A stretch of DNA of 64,000 bases from Frankia casuarinae (GTDB taxonomy: Bacteria; Actinomycetota; Actinomycetes; Frankiales; Frankiaceae), in the NCBI RefSeq assembly GCF_000013345.1, contig NC_007777.1, forward strand, positions 5,332,001-5,396,000, given 5' to 3'. The position numbers were made by a program, and so were the translations under genes. Shown piece by piece: positions 8,877 through 17,799 of this stretch; position 1 is the stretch's first letter; the number at the start of each line of letters is the position of its first letter. The notes beneath the pieces are model-generated. The model was given only the letters and a program-made list of their open reading frames with translations, made no database searches and was not told the origin of the DNA.

Positions 8877-9080
8877 GTGGCGCAGGGTACCGTCAAGTGG
8901 TTCAACGCGGAGAAGGGCTTCGGATTCATCTCCGTCGACGGTGGCGGCCCGGACGTGTTCGTCCACTACTCCTCGATCGTGGCGGACGGCTACAAGTCCC
9001 TGGATGAGGGCCAGAGCGTCCAGTTCGAGATCGTGCAGGGCCAGAAGGGACCGCAGGCGGACAACGTCCAGCCCGTCTGA
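8877..9080 (+). CDS. cspA: Cold-shock protein (CspA family)
   Basis: A 67-residue single-stranded nucleic-acid-binding protein that acts as an RNA chaperone. RNP1 (KGFGFIS) and RNP2 (VFVHYS) are intact, and the start [18 protein letters not shown] is the actinobacterial form. GTG 8877 is preceded by AAGGAGAA 7 bases upstream. It is a single gene with a perfect hairpin terminator 27 bases after its stop. Confidence 0.97.
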   Translation: MAQGTVKWFNAEKGFGFISVDGGGPDVFVHYSSIVADGYKSLDEGQSVQFEIVQGQKGPQADNVQPV

Positions 9081-9106
9081 GGCCGTACCACCCCCAGCCT
9101 TACGCG

Positions 9107-9140
9107 TCGGCGCGCGGCTCCCGTGGGAGCCGCGCGCCGA
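9107..9140 (+). terminator. Hairpin terminator after cspA
   Basis: Perfect 16-base inverted repeat (TCGGCGCGCGGCTCCC and its complement) with a 2-base spacer; a 4-base loop is more realistic. No T-run follows, as is common in high-GC actinobacteria. Confidence 0.8.
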
Positions 9141-9255
9141 TGTTGCGTTGGCCGATGTTGTGTTGGCAGGCCGGTAGTCTCACCGCAGTAGTTGACCGAC
9201 GCCGTCGGCGGGCACCGCTCGATCATGGGCCATGTGCACCTGACGAGCGACCAGA

Positions 9256-9702
9256 TCAGCGCCCGGGCAACCGAACCACGGTGATGAAGAAGTCGTCGAT
9301 GAACCGCACGTCGTCGACGAACCGGTCGAAATCGACCGCCTTCGTCACGTAGGCGTTGGCGTGCAGGTTGTAGCTGCGCAGGATGTCCTCGGCAGCGCCC
9401 GAGGTGGAGAGCACCACGACGGGGATGCGTCGCAGGTCGGTGTCGGCCTTGACCTCGGCCAGCACCTCGATGCCGCCCCGGCGCGGCAGGTTGAGGTCCA
9501 GCAGGATCAGGTCGGCCGCCGGGGCCTGTGTGAAGGGCTCCTCCCGGCGAAGGAACGCCATGGCTTGGATGCCGTCGTTCACGACATGCAGCCTGCCGTT
9601 GATCCGATCATCCGCGAACGCTTCGCGGGTCATGAGGACATCCCCCGGGTCGTCCTCAACCAGCAGTACGTCGAACGGGTCCGTACGGACACTCGCCGTC
9701 AT
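9256..9702 (-). CDS. Single-domain response regulator (Rcp1-like)
   Basis: A 148-residue stand-alone receiver domain of the Rcp1 type, usually paired with phytochrome-like or hybrid kinases. The acidic pair VEDD is at 15-18, the phospho-acceptor Asp69 in LILLDLNLP, the conserved Ser/Thr in VVLSTSG and the Lys in YVTKAVDFDRF. There is no output domain, so it must signal by protein contact. The ATG at 9702 is chosen over the longer frame because the family starts just before FDVLLVEDD. No kinase gene is adjacent. Confidence 0.88.
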   Translation of the reverse strand: MTASVRTDPFDVLLVEDDPGDVLMTREAFADDRINGRLHVVNDGIQAMAFLRREEPFTQAPAADLILLDLNLPRRGGIEVLAEVKADTDLRRIPVVVLSTSGAAEDILRSYNLHANAYVTKAVDFDRFVDDVRFIDDFFITVVRLPGR

Positions 9703-10158
9703 CTGGATACCTCGAAGTAGAGGCCGCCATGGCATGGCAGCCGGACGAGAAGCGGGGGTAGGGGATGTAAAGCGGGGCCAGGGCGGACAGGACAATCAGC
9801 GCCTACGGCGCGGGACGGCCGCTCCTCGAGAGCGTGAGCGGGGCCGCGAGCAGGCGCGGGCGGAGTCCGTCCGGCCCGGAACGGTAACCGGACACCCCGG
9901 AATCGATGCACGGACTTTGGCGATGTCTGACGGTACGCCAATGGAAGTGGTCTGTCGCCCCCCTAACAGGGACAAGTCCGAGGACGAGCCGAGGCTCACC
10001 GTTTTCGGCCTCGCCGCGACCGCCCGGGCACCCACGACCCCACGACCGCCCGGCTACCCCGACCGCCCGGCTACCCCGACCGCCCGGGCACGAGGCCGAG
10101 CTTCGGCCGTTCCCGGCGTGGCGGTTCCCGGTCGTCCCCGGCGGGAAGGCAAGGGGTC
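9703..10158. other. Intergenic region with a short tandem repeat
   Basis: About 455 bases between a divergent response regulator and the AhpD-like gene. The only structure seen is the 17-base repeat at 10044-10090. It probably holds both promoters. Confidence 0.4.
10044..10090. repeat. 17-base tandem repeat, about 2.8 copies
   Basis: Unit GACCGCCCGGCTACCCC is present twice exactly and a third time in part, in the non-coding stretch before the AhpD-like gene. Confidence 0.85.
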
Positions 10159-10608
10159 ATGAGCTCCGGCAGCCCGGTCCAAGACGAGATCCGCCCGCAT
10201 GCCCGCGAACTGCGTCGGCTGATCCCGGACGTATACCGGGGGCTCGGCACCCTGGGCGACGCGGCTCTCCGTGACGGCGCCCTGGACAGCCGCACGAAGG
10301 AGCTGATCGCACTGGCGCTCGCCGTGAGCACCCAGTGCGACGGTTGCATCGAGGCACACGCTCACGGCGCCGTCCGGCAGGGTGCGACCTGCCAGGAGGC
10401 GGCCGAGGCCATCGGGGTGGCACTGCTGATGAACGGCGGACCGGCGTCGGTCTACGGCCCGCGCGCGTTCGCCGCCTTCAGGCGTTTCCGCGCCGAGCGG
10501 CACGAGGCGGGGGACGGTACGGCGCCGCTCGGGCACGTAACCCCGGCCTCGCCGGGACACGCTCCATCAACCGCCCAGGTTCAGCCCCCCGGCAACACCG
10601 ACGTCTGA
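10159..10608 (+). CDS. AhpD-like / carboxymuconolactone decarboxylase-family protein
   Basis: A 149-residue alkyl-hydroperoxidase-like protein. The core (about 10-115) has the family motif STQCDGCIEAHAHGA with the redox pair Cys60 and Cys63 and proton-relay His67. The CxxC marks the peroxidase-type branch rather than the decarboxylase branch. The last 35 residues are a Pro/Ala/Thr-rich tail that looks disordered. It is a single gene, 320 bases upstream of the ferredoxin and on the same strand. Confidence 0.85.
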   Translation: MSSGSPVQDEIRPHARELRRLIPDVYRGLGTLGDAALRDGALDSRTKELIALALAVSTQCDGCIEAHAHGAVRQGATCQEAAEAIGVALLMNGGPASVYGPRAFAAFRRFRAERHEAGDGTAPLGHVTPASPGHAPSTAQVQPPGNTDV

Positions 10609-10746
10609 ACCGGCGACAGAGGACCCGCCGCGCCGGCGGCCCAACGGACGGTGGTGCCCGCAGACCGTCGTCAAGACCGGCTGAGGACACGCCGGCGCGG
10701 GTGCCACCGCCCTCCGGCGGACGGGCCCGGACGGCCCGGCTACAGG

Positions 10747-10779
10747 CAAGGAAAATCTCATGGTTAAAAATATCCCTGG
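10747..10779. promoter_or_regulatory. AT-rich palindromic element B, upstream of the ferredoxin gene
   Basis: Imperfect inverted repeat: half-sites CAAGGAAAAT and ATATCCCTGG around an AT-rich centre with TTAAAA. It begins 182 bases before the ferredoxin start. A closely related element lies at 30204-30235 upstream of nifV, and the similarity continues just outside in a TTTCC-then-C-rich tail. In DNA this GC-rich, two matching AT-rich palindromes at the two outer genes of the nif island suggest a common regulator site; that role is inference. Confidence 0.5.
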
Positions 10780-10928
10780 AGATTTCCTCGTCCCCCGTTT
10801 CGGGCCATCGAAATTCGTTGCCCTACGGACGAGTTGTTTACCTGTCCTTTACAGTTCCACCCACCCCGGCCGGCGGCATCCTGTTACGATTTTCCCGTGA
10901 CCGCAGGCGAACGGGGAAGAAGGCTCCG

Positions 10929-11264
10929 ATGACGTTTGTCGTCCTGTCGCCCTGCATTGATGTCAAGGACACCGCCTGCGTGGAGGAGTGCCCGGTCGAC
11001 TGCATCTACGAGGGCAGCCGCAAGCTGTACATCAACCCGGACGAGTGCATCGACTGCGGAGCCTGCGCGTCGGTCTGTCCGGTCGACGCGATCAAGAGTA
11101 CCCGGATCGTGCCGGCGAGCGAGGCCGAGTTCATCGCGGACGAGGCCCGGTTCTTCACCGACATCCTGCCTGGTCGGGATGCTCCGATCGGTAATCCGGG
11201 CGGCGCCGGCAAGATCGGCCCGATCGGAGCGGACACCGCTTTCGTCGCGTCCTACAGACGCTGA
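10929..11264 (+). CDS. fdxA: 7Fe ferredoxin ([3Fe-4S][4Fe-4S])
   Basis: A 111-residue bacterial-type ferredoxin. Cysteines fall at 9, 17, 21, 25, 40, 43, 46 and 50. The usual second Cys of the first motif is replaced (Val12), as in Azotobacter-type 7Fe ferredoxins, so one [3Fe-4S] and one [4Fe-4S] cluster are expected. The C-terminal half lacks metal ligands, as is normal for FdxA. GGGGAAGAAGG precedes ATG 10929. It faces the korB end of the nif cluster with a shared terminator between them, and shares an upstream palindrome with nifV. It is therefore a good candidate to carry electrons from KorAB to NifH. Confidence 0.92.
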   Translation: MTFVVLSPCIDVKDTACVEECPVDCIYEGSRKLYINPDECIDCGACASVCPVDAIKSTRIVPASEAEFIADEARFFTDILPGRDAPIGNPGGAGKIGPIGADTAFVASYRR

Positions 11265-11751
11265 CGAGACAAGCCGCCGGCGAAGGCTGACGCGGCCACG
11301 GCGTCAGCGAGACCGCCGGCCCACGGCCGGTGCTCAGGACCCACCCCGTCCGGGCACCGGCCCTCTACATTTCGGGGGCGAAACAGGGGCCGAGACCGAA
11401 GCAGAGTTGCGGGTTTCCCAACGGGTGATGTCGACCGGTCGTGCCGTCGACCAGATGACGCGCCGCGGAATGTCGATTGACGAGAAGGCGGCGTGACAAA
11501 AATCCCGGAAAACGGCATGCAGACGTCATCGCCAGGCGACCGGAGAACATGACGGAAACCACGTGGGGCCGGAACCGAAATCACTCCGGGCCGAGGCCGG
11601 GGCGGGCACCGTAACGGACCCCCTGAGGGGATCAGGCCAGCCCCGACAGGCCTGATCCCCCGCCCCCCGAGCATCCATCCGACGACCGTCCATCGGTCCG
11701 GTTCGCCTCAGCCGTAGGTCTCATCCCGGCCGTAGGTCACCCGGCTGCGAC
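11265..11751. other. Convergent intergenic region, fdxA to korB
   Basis: About 490 bases with no supportable gene. A strong hairpin at 11627-11660 is the only clear element. Confidence 0.5.
11627..11660. terminator. Bidirectional hairpin between fdxA and korB
   Basis: Perfect 12-base inverted repeat (GGGGATCAGGCC / GGCCTGATCCCC) with a 10-base loop, placed between two convergent transcripts, so it can serve both. Confidence 0.75.
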
Positions 11752-12831
11752 CTACCCGGCCACCGTCCAGGAGTCGGCGCCCTGGAGCAACGTCCGCAGA
11801 TCGCCCAGGCCGCCGGGCCGGGCGGTCGCCAGCCGCTCCTGGAACAGCTGGTCGAACACGGGATGCGAGACCGACCGGTAGACGCCGATCGGCGGCTCCG
11901 GAAACTCCGCCTGCGCCAACTGGGCCAGGGCGTAGGCATAGGTCGAGTTCTCCACCGTCGGATCGTGCACCACGACGCGGGGGTCACCGCTGTGCCCGAC
12001 CGCCAGCTCCCCGGTGGCCGGGTCGCGGATCACGGCGTACTGCTCGTCCACGCCGAAAACCACCGGCATACCGGGCGAGAGCCGGATCGGCCCCTGCTCG
12101 CCCTTCGCCCCGGCGGCGCCGGCATCGGCATCGGCATCGGACCGCTTCGGCTGACGGGGGATCGCGTTGAACGTGGGGCAGCCCTGCCGGATCTCCACCA
12201 GCGCCGCTCCCTGATGCGCCGCGGCGGCGGTGAGGGTGGCGGTGAGGTGGCGACGGTCCGAGTCGATCGTGCGGGCGACGAACGTCGCGCCGGCGCCGAG
12301 CGCGAGCGCAACCGGGTCGAACGGGTTGTCGAGCGACCCGTGGGGGCTCGACGGGCTGATCGTGCCGATCCTGGAGGTCGGCGAATGCTGACCCTTCGTC
12401 AAACCGTAGATCTGGTTGTTGAACAACATGATCTTGAGATTCACGTTGCGACGCAGCGCGTGAATAAGGTGGTTACCGCCGATCGACAGCGCGTCGCCGT
12501 CACCGGTTACGACCCACACCGCCAGGTCCGGCCGGTTGATCGAGACACCGGTCGCGAAGGACGGCGCCCGGCCGTGGATCGAGTGGATGCCGTAGGTGTC
12601 GAGGTAGTAGGGGAACCGCGAGGAGCACCCGATGCCGGACACGATCACGATGTTCTCGGGCGGGACGCCGAGGGCCGGCAGCAGACCCCGCATCGTCGAG
12701 AGGATGGCGTGGTCCCCGCAGCCGGGGCACCAGCGGACCTCGTTGCCGGTCATGTAGTCCTGCGCGGTCAGCGCCGGCCGTCCCGCCAAGTCACCCGACG
12801 GTTCTCCGGATCCACCATTCAGCGAGATCAT
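11752..12831 (-). CDS. korB: 2-oxoacid (2-oxoglutarate):ferredoxin oxidoreductase, beta subunit
   Basis: Thiamine-pyrophosphate subunit (359 residues) of a two-subunit 2-oxoacid:ferredoxin oxidoreductase, which decarboxylates 2-oxoglutarate to succinyl-CoA and reduces ferredoxin. WCPGCGDHA at 34-42 supplies cluster or TPP-site cysteines; GDGDAL...GGNHLIHA is the TPP/Mg motif. ATG 12831 overlaps the korA stop by 4 bases; the longer open frame upstream is the korA shadow. The pair is the last part of the minus-strand nif run, which suggests it feeds nitrogenase. Many actinobacteria carry a housekeeping KorAB, so this could also serve the TCA cycle. Confidence 0.9.
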   Translation of the reverse strand: MISLNGGSGEPSGDLAGRPALTAQDYMTGNEVRWCPGCGDHAILSTMRGLLPALGVPPENIVIVSGIGCSSRFPYYLDTYGIHSIHGRAPSFATGVSINRPDLAVWVVTGDGDALSIGGNHLIHALRRNVNLKIMLFNNQIYGLTKGQHSPTSRIGTISPSSPHGSLDNPFDPVALALGAGATFVARTIDSDRRHLTATLTAAAAHQGAALVEIRQGCPTFNAIPRQPKRSDADADAGAAGAKGEQGPIRLSPGMPVVFGVDEQYAVIRDPATGELAVGHSGDPRVVVHDPTVENSTYAYALAQLAQAEFPEPPIGVYRSVSHPVFDQLFQERLATARPGGLGDLRTLLQGADSWTVAG

Positions 12832-14831
12832 CGTCCTGCCTCCCCGGCCGTGCCGAGCTTCGAACCAAGGTGTACGTTCAACCGGGCGCTCACGTCCCCG
12901 ACCGGCTTCGAGGCCGCATCCGCCGACGGCTCCTCGTCGATGCCCTGGATGATCCGGCTGATGACGGAGGTAAGCTCGGCGACCCGGAACGGCATGCCGC
13001 GGGTCTGGTTGTAGCCGACGGTGTCGATCAGGCATTCCCGGCGCAGGAGTCCGGCGAGCTGCCCGAGGTTCATCTCGGGGACGAGCACGGTGTGGTACTC
13101 CGACAGCACCGAGGCCAGGTTCGCCGGCAGCGGGGCGAGATGGCGCAGGTGCGCCTGGGCGACCTTCATGCCGTCGCGCCGCACCTGGCGGCAGGCTTCA
13201 CCGATCGGCCCCCACGTCGAGCCCCATCCGATCACCAGCACATCGGCGCCGGATCCGGGGGGCCCGCTGGGATCATCGACCTCCAGGAGCGGCACGTCGA
13301 TGTTATCGATCTTGGACTGTCGGGTGCGGACCAGCAGGTCATGGTTGTCGGGGTCGTAGGAGACCGCACCGGTCAAGTCGGCCTTCTCCAGACCGCCGAT
13401 GCGGTGCGTGAGCCCCGGGGTACCCGGGATCGCCAGCGGGCGGGCCAACGTGATCGGGTCCCGCACGTACGGCAGGAAGATCGGGTTACCGGCCTCGTCC
13501 ACCCCGTTCGGGCCGGTGGCGAGATCGATCCCGATGGTGGGCAGCTCCGCCGTCTCGGGCACCCGCCACGGCTCGCTGCCGTTGGCGACGTAGGCGTCGG
13601 ACAGCAGGATGACCGGGGTGCGGTAGGCCAGCGCGATCCGGGCTGCCTCCAGCGCGGCGTCGAAGCCGTCCGCGGGCGAACGCGCCGCGATCACCGGCAG
13701 CGGCGCCTCGCCGTGCCGGCCGTACAGGGCCTGGAGCAGGTCGGACTGCTCGGTCTTGGTCGGCAGACCGGTCGACGGCCCGCCGCGCTGCACGTTGACG
13801 ACAACGAGCGGCAGCTCCATGATCACCGCAAGGCCGAGAGCCTCGGTCTTCAGGGCCATCCCGGGACCGGAGGTGACGGTCACGCCGAGCATCCCGGCGA
13901 AGGACGCGCCGATCGCGGAACCGATGGCGGCGATCTCGTCCTCGGCCTGGAAGGAGCGCACGTCGAAGGAGGCGAGCGCGCTCAGCTCGTGCAGAATGTC
14001 GGAGGCGGGAGTGATCGGGTAGGCGCCGAGGAACAGCGGCATCCCGGCCTGCTGCGCGGCGGCGACCAGGCCGTAGGCGATCGCCTTGTTGCCCTTCATG
14101 TGCCGGTAGGTGCCGGCGGGCAGCTTGGCCGGCTTCACCTCGTAGGAGAGCGCGAAGGCCTCGGTGGTGTCGCCGTAGATCCACCCGGCCCGCAGCGCGG
14201 CGATGTTCGCGGCCTGCACGTCCGGCTTCGCGGCGAACCGCTTCTGCAGGTAGGCGATCGTGTCCTCGATGGGCTGACTGAACATCCAGGACACCAGGCC
14301 GAGCGCGAACATGTTCTTCGTCCGGGCGGCGTCCTTGCGCTTCAGGTTGAACTCGGCGACGGCCGTGGCGGCGAGACCGGTGAGGTTGATCGCGTGCACG
14401 TGGTAGGCGTCCAGCGACCCGTTGGTCAGGGGATCGGCCTCGTAACCGGCCTTTTCCAGGCCCATCACCGTGAACGCGTCGGTGTCCACGATCAGGACCC
14501 CGCCGGGACGCAGCTCGGCGATGTTCGCCCTGAGCGCCGCGGGGTTCATGGCGACCAGAACGTCGGGCCGGTCGCCCGGGGTCCTGATGTCGTGGTCAGC
14601 GATGTGGAGTTGGTAGCTCGACACCCCGGCCACGGTTCCGGCTGGCGCCCGGATCTCCGCCGGGTAGTTCGGCAACGTTGCCACGTCGTTGCCGCCCGCG
14701 GCGGCCTGGGCGCCGAACCGGTCACCGGTGAGCTGCATCCCGTCGCCGGAGTCACCGGCAAAACGGATCACCACGTGTTCCAGTTGCGTGACCCCCGGAT
14801 CTGGTCGTTCGGACAACTGTTCGGTTGGCAT
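12828..14831 (-). CDS. korA: 2-oxoacid (2-oxoglutarate):ferredoxin oxidoreductase, gamma-alpha fusion subunit
   Basis: Partner of KorB, 667 residues. The N-terminal ~190 residues are the gamma domain (RFAGDSGDGMQLTGDRF near 23); after a linker, the alpha domain begins with the MKGNKAIAYG block, followed by YPITPASDI, and runs to the transketolase-like C-terminal domain. The gamma-alpha fusion is the form common in actinobacteria. ATG 14831 lies 114 bases after the nifS stop, so read-through from nifS or a separate promoter in that gap are both possible. The overlap with korB implies coupled translation. Confidence 0.9.
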   Translation of the reverse strand: MPTEQLSERPDPGVTQLEHVVIRFAGDSGDGMQLTGDRFGAQAAAGGNDVATLPNYPAEIRAPAGTVAGVSSYQLHIADHDIRTPGDRPDVLVAMNPAALRANIAELRPGGVLIVDTDAFTVMGLEKAGYEADPLTNGSLDAYHVHAINLTGLAATAVAEFNLKRKDAARTKNMFALGLVSWMFSQPIEDTIAYLQKRFAAKPDVQAANIAALRAGWIYGDTTEAFALSYEVKPAKLPAGTYRHMKGNKAIAYGLVAAAQQAGMPLFLGAYPITPASDILHELSALASFDVRSFQAEDEIAAIGSAIGASFAGMLGVTVTSGPGMALKTEALGLAVIMELPLVVVNVQRGGPSTGLPTKTEQSDLLQALYGRHGEAPLPVIAARSPADGFDAALEAARIALAYRTPVILLSDAYVANGSEPWRVPETAELPTIGIDLATGPNGVDEAGNPIFLPYVRDPITLARPLAIPGTPGLTHRIGGLEKADLTGAVSYDPDNHDLLVRTRQSKIDNIDVPLLEVDDPSGPPGSGADVLVIGWGSTWGPIGEACRQVRRDGMKVAQAHLRHLAPLPANLASVLSEYHTVLVPEMNLGQLAGLLRRECLIDTVGYNQTRGMPFRVAELTSVISRIIQGIDEEPSADAASKPVGDVSARLNVHLGSKLGTAGEAGR

Positions 14832-14945
14832 GGCGAAACCTCATCTCAACTTCTCAGCTACGCACGCCCGCGCCGGGCGAGCGGAACCGCGCGTGGCAAC
14901 GCTGACAGCACGGAAGCGGGGTCAGGGAAGCGTGGGGGGAACGGG

Positions 14946-16298
14946 TCAGGGATAGGCGGATCGGGGGGCGGGCACCTCGGGCATGCGCAGGGCCCGCGAG
15001 AACACCCGGTCGGTGGGGATCTCCTGCGCCCGGAACTCGGTGGTGGGGCCGTCGAAAAGATCGTTCGACCGGTTCTGCTCCAGGGCACGCACGCGCAGCA
15101 CCGCGCGAGCCACCGCGGCGGCGGCGGCGTGGATCTGGTCGACGCTGGTGAACCGGCCCACGCTGAACCGCAGGCTCTCCATGGCCGCCGTGGTCGACCG
15201 GCCCATCGCGGTGAGCACATGGGACGGCTCGGCGCCGCCCCCGTGACAGGCGGAGCCCGCGGACACCGCCACGTCCGGCAGACAGGCCTGGACGGCGTCG
15301 GCGTCGGCACCGACGAACCGCAGGTTGATGGTGTTCGGCAGCCGGCATTCGCGGCTCCCGCCGCGCTCACTCGGCCCGTTGAGCTCGACGGCATCGACGC
15401 CGAGCCACTCGACGAGCAGATCGTGCAGCAGCTCGGTCTGGGCCCGCTGCCGCGGGGCCTCGTCGTCCATCACCGCGGCGGCGATCCGCGCCGCGGCGCC
15501 GAAGCCGACCACCCCGGCGGTGTTGACCGTGCCGGCGCGCAGGCCCCGTTCCTGCCCACCGCCGTGGATCAGCGGTGCCAGCTGCGACCGGGCGTGTCGG
15601 CCGGCGATCAGCGCGCCGGTGCCCTTGGGCCCGTAGAGCTTGTGCGCGGACGCGAGGGCGAGGTCGATGCCGGCGTCCGCGACCGAGACCGGCATCCGGC
15701 CCAGTGTCTGGGTGATGTCGGCGAGGTAGAACGCCCCCGCCCCGTGGGCGAGCTCGGCGATGGGCCGCGGGTCGTTCAGCGTCCCGGTCTCGTTGTTCGC
15801 CGTCATCACCGCCACCAGGGCGACCTTCGAGACGGAGGCCCCGAGAACCCCCCCGTTCCCCGCGACGGCGGAACCGTCCCATACCGGTTGCAGCAGCGCG
15901 CGCAGATGATTGAGGTCGATCGTGCCGTCGGGATGAACCCGGATGGTCTGCACGATCGCCCCGTGCACCCGCGCCGCGGCCTCCGCCGCGGCGAGGACCG
16001 CCCGATGCTCGGTCGCTCCGACGAGTACGCGGCGGCAGGACGGCGGGGCGGTGGCCAGGACCCCGGCGATCGCCAGGTTGGCCGCCTCGGTCGCCCCGCT
16101 GGTGAAGATGACGTCACGCGGCTGGGCGCCGGCGAGGTTCGCCACGTCCCGCCGGGCTCCTTCGACGAGCCGGGCGACGGCCTGCCCCGCCGGGTGCGAG
16201 CTGGCCGGATTCGCGAAGTGGTCCCGCAGCAGCGGCAGCATCGCCCGGACAACCTCCGGGTCGACCGGGGTCGTCGCGTTGTGGTCAAGATAGATCAC
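14946..16298 (-). CDS. nifS: Cysteine desulfurase NifS
   Basis: PLP enzyme (450 residues) that takes sulfur from cysteine for the Fe-S and FeMo-co precursors of nitrogenase. YLDHNATTPVDP opens the protein, EHRAV near 98 stacks on PLP, Lys220 in ASAHKLYGPKG is the Schiff-base Lys, and Cys351 in VSAGSACHGGG is the persulfide Cys. The last ~40 residues are an extra tail. The start is GTG 16298 with GGAGG 8 bases upstream; it overlaps the HesA-like stop by 4 bases. Linkage with the HesB-Nfu fusion argues for the nif-specific form rather than IscS. Confidence 0.92.
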   Translation of the reverse strand: MIYLDHNATTPVDPEVVRAMLPLLRDHFANPASSHPAGQAVARLVEGARRDVANLAGAQPRDVIFTSGATEAANLAIAGVLATAPPSCRRVLVGATEHRAVLAAAEAAARVHGAIVQTIRVHPDGTIDLNHLRALLQPVWDGSAVAGNGGVLGASVSKVALVAVMTANNETGTLNDPRPIAELAHGAGAFYLADITQTLGRMPVSVADAGIDLALASAHKLYGPKGTGALIAGRHARSQLAPLIHGGGQERGLRAGTVNTAGVVGFGAAARIAAAVMDDEAPRQRAQTELLHDLLVEWLGVDAVELNGPSERGGSRECRLPNTINLRFVGADADAVQACLPDVAVSAGSACHGGGAEPSHVLTAMGRSTTAAMESLRFSVGRFTSVDQIHAAAAAVARAVLRVRALEQNRSNDLFDGPTTEFRAQEIPTDRVFSRALRMPEVPAPRSAYP

Positions 16299-17131
16299 GG
16301 TGCGCCTCCAGAGCCGCAGTCCACGCAGGCGGGATCGCGCCGCGTCCGCGGCGTACGCAGGTCCGTGTCCCACAGGTCGAGGTGGATCAGCCGGCCGACC
16401 GCCGGCTCGGCGAATCCACCGGCGATCTTCAGCGCCTCGGTCGCCGCCAGGCAGCCCACCGTTCCGGCGACCGCGCCGAGCACCGGGAAACCGAGGGGCT
16501 CCCAGGACGGGTCCCCCTCCGGGAACACACACCGCAGGCAGGGCGAACCCGACCGGACCACCAGCAGATACGCCTCGGTGGCGTTCATCGCGGCGACGAC
16601 CAGGGGGATCTGCGTCGCCAGGCACAGCCGGTTGAGCAGATACCGCTCGGGGAAGTTGTGCCGAGCGTCGACCACCACGTCCGCCTCGGCGATCAGACGG
16701 GGCAGGCTGGGATCGGTCAGATCCCGGTCCAGGGCGACGATCTCGACGTCCGGGTGGTGTGCGCGCAGGGTGTCGGCCGCGCACTCCACCCGGGCGTCGC
16801 CCACCCGGTCGGGCCGCATCAGGGTCTGCCGGTTGAGGTCCGGCTCCTCCAGAACGCCCGGATGGACCAGGATCAGCCGGCCGATGCCGGCGGCGGCCAG
16901 GTAGGTCGCCGCCGCTCCGCCGACCCCGCCCACCCCCGCCACCAGGACGGTCGCGCCGCTGAGCCGCCGCTGAGCGGACACTCCGAAGCCCGGAATACCC
17001 AACTGCCGCTCGTACCGTCGATTCGGGTCGAAGACGGACGGCGCCTGCCGACGGGATGGGTACGGTGCCGGCGGCCCGGCACAGATGGACCCCAGCAGAC
17101 GCGGGTGGGAACGGAATCGGGCGGTGACCAT
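16295..17131 (-). CDS. hesA: HesA/MoeB/ThiF-family adenylyltransferase
   Basis: E1-like enzyme of 278 residues. The nucleotide loop GVGGVGG lies near residue 66, LNRQ and the ARHNFPERYLLN region form the active site, and two CxxC pairs (CLRC and CVDC near the C terminus) bind zinc. In cyanobacteria and Frankia, hesA lies in nif clusters and is thought to help load sulfur or molybdenum for cofactor assembly; its exact reaction is not settled. The C-terminal zinc site is intact. It overlaps nifS by 4 bases and starts 47 bases after the HesB-Nfu gene. Confidence 0.88.
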   Translation of the reverse strand: MVTARFRSHPRLLGSICAGPPAPYPSRRQAPSVFDPNRRYERQLGIPGFGVSAQRRLSGATVLVAGVGGVGGAAATYLAAAGIGRLILVHPGVLEEPDLNRQTLMRPDRVGDARVECAADTLRAHHPDVEIVALDRDLTDPSLPRLIAEADVVVDARHNFPERYLLNRLCLATQIPLVVAAMNATEAYLLVVRSGSPCLRCVFPEGDPSWEPLGFPVLGAVAGTVGCLAATEALKIAGGFAEPAVGRLIHLDLWDTDLRTPRTRRDPACVDCGSGGAP

Positions 17132-17178
17132 CGGGCGCTCCCCGGGTTAGGCCGAACAGGTGATCAAGTAGTGCGTTG

Positions 17179-17799
17179 TCAGGACACCAGCGCGACCCGG
17201 CCGATCTCGGGCAGGGCCTCCTTCAACCGGCTCTCAATGACGCCGGTCAGGGTCGCGGTGGCGCTGGAGCACCCGCCGCAGGCTCCGGTAAGGCGCAGGT
17301 GCACCTCCGCCGTCCCGGGCTCGCCGTTGCCGGCGAGAGTCGCGACGACCTCGGCGTCCCCGCCGTCTCCCCGCAGGAAGGGCCGGATCTCCTCCATGAT
17401 CTCCTCGACCTGCTCGCGCAGGCGGGCGTCCGCGGCGGTGCGCTCGGTGGAGTCCGAGGCACCGAAGGACGTCCCGCAGCCGCAGGAGCTGGTCGCGTTC
17501 GGGTTCTGGAAGGTGAACCCGGAGGAGGTCAGCGTCTCGGTGTAGTCCACGCGCAGCCCGCGCAGCAGGTGAACCATCGACGAGTGGACGACGACGTCAA
17601 AGCCGTCCTGGCCGATGACGACGTCCTCGGCCTCGGCACCGGGGACGAGCGCCAGGTTGTAGGTGAAGCCGGCGCAGCCACCGGGGTCGACGCCGATCCG
17701 CAGGCTGAACCCGCCCGTGCCGGGGGTCGAGGCGAGCAGGTGACGGACCTGCTTCACGGCCCGGTCGGTCAGTTCGACGGTGGGGGTGGTGGCGCTCAT
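17179..17799 (-). CDS. HesB (A-type carrier)-Nfu fusion Fe-S scaffold
   Basis: A 206-residue two-domain protein. Residues ~1-110 are an IscA/HesB-type carrier with cluster cysteines in GGCAGF and SSCGCGTSF. Residues ~125-206 are a NifU C-terminal (Nfu) domain with GACGGCSS (CxxC). The IscU-like and [2Fe-2S] domains of classical NifU are missing, so this fusion probably replaces NifU in passing clusters from NifS to nitrogenase proteins. ATG 17799 follows GGAGG by about 10 bases and overlaps the nifB stop by 4 bases. Confidence 0.9.
   Translation of the reverse strand: MSATTPTVELTDRAVKQVRHLLASTPGTGGFSLRIGVDPGGCAGFTYNLALVPGAEAEDVVIGQDGFDVVVHSSMVHLLRGLRVDYTETLTSSGFTFQNPNATSSCGCGTSFGASDSTERTAADARLREQVEEIMEEIRPFLRGDGGDAEVVATLAGNGEPGTAEVHLRLTGACGGCSSATATLTGVIESRLKEALPEIGRVALVS

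Noticed and set aside
14946-16784. 612-residue NifS with an N-terminal extension
   Set aside because: The extension is the HesA-like gene read in another frame; GTG 16298 has a good ribosome site and fits the family start.
12870-16904. 1344-codon open frame on the plus strand opposite korA and nifS
   Set aside because: Antisense shadow without any domain; the minus strand encodes well-known enzymes.
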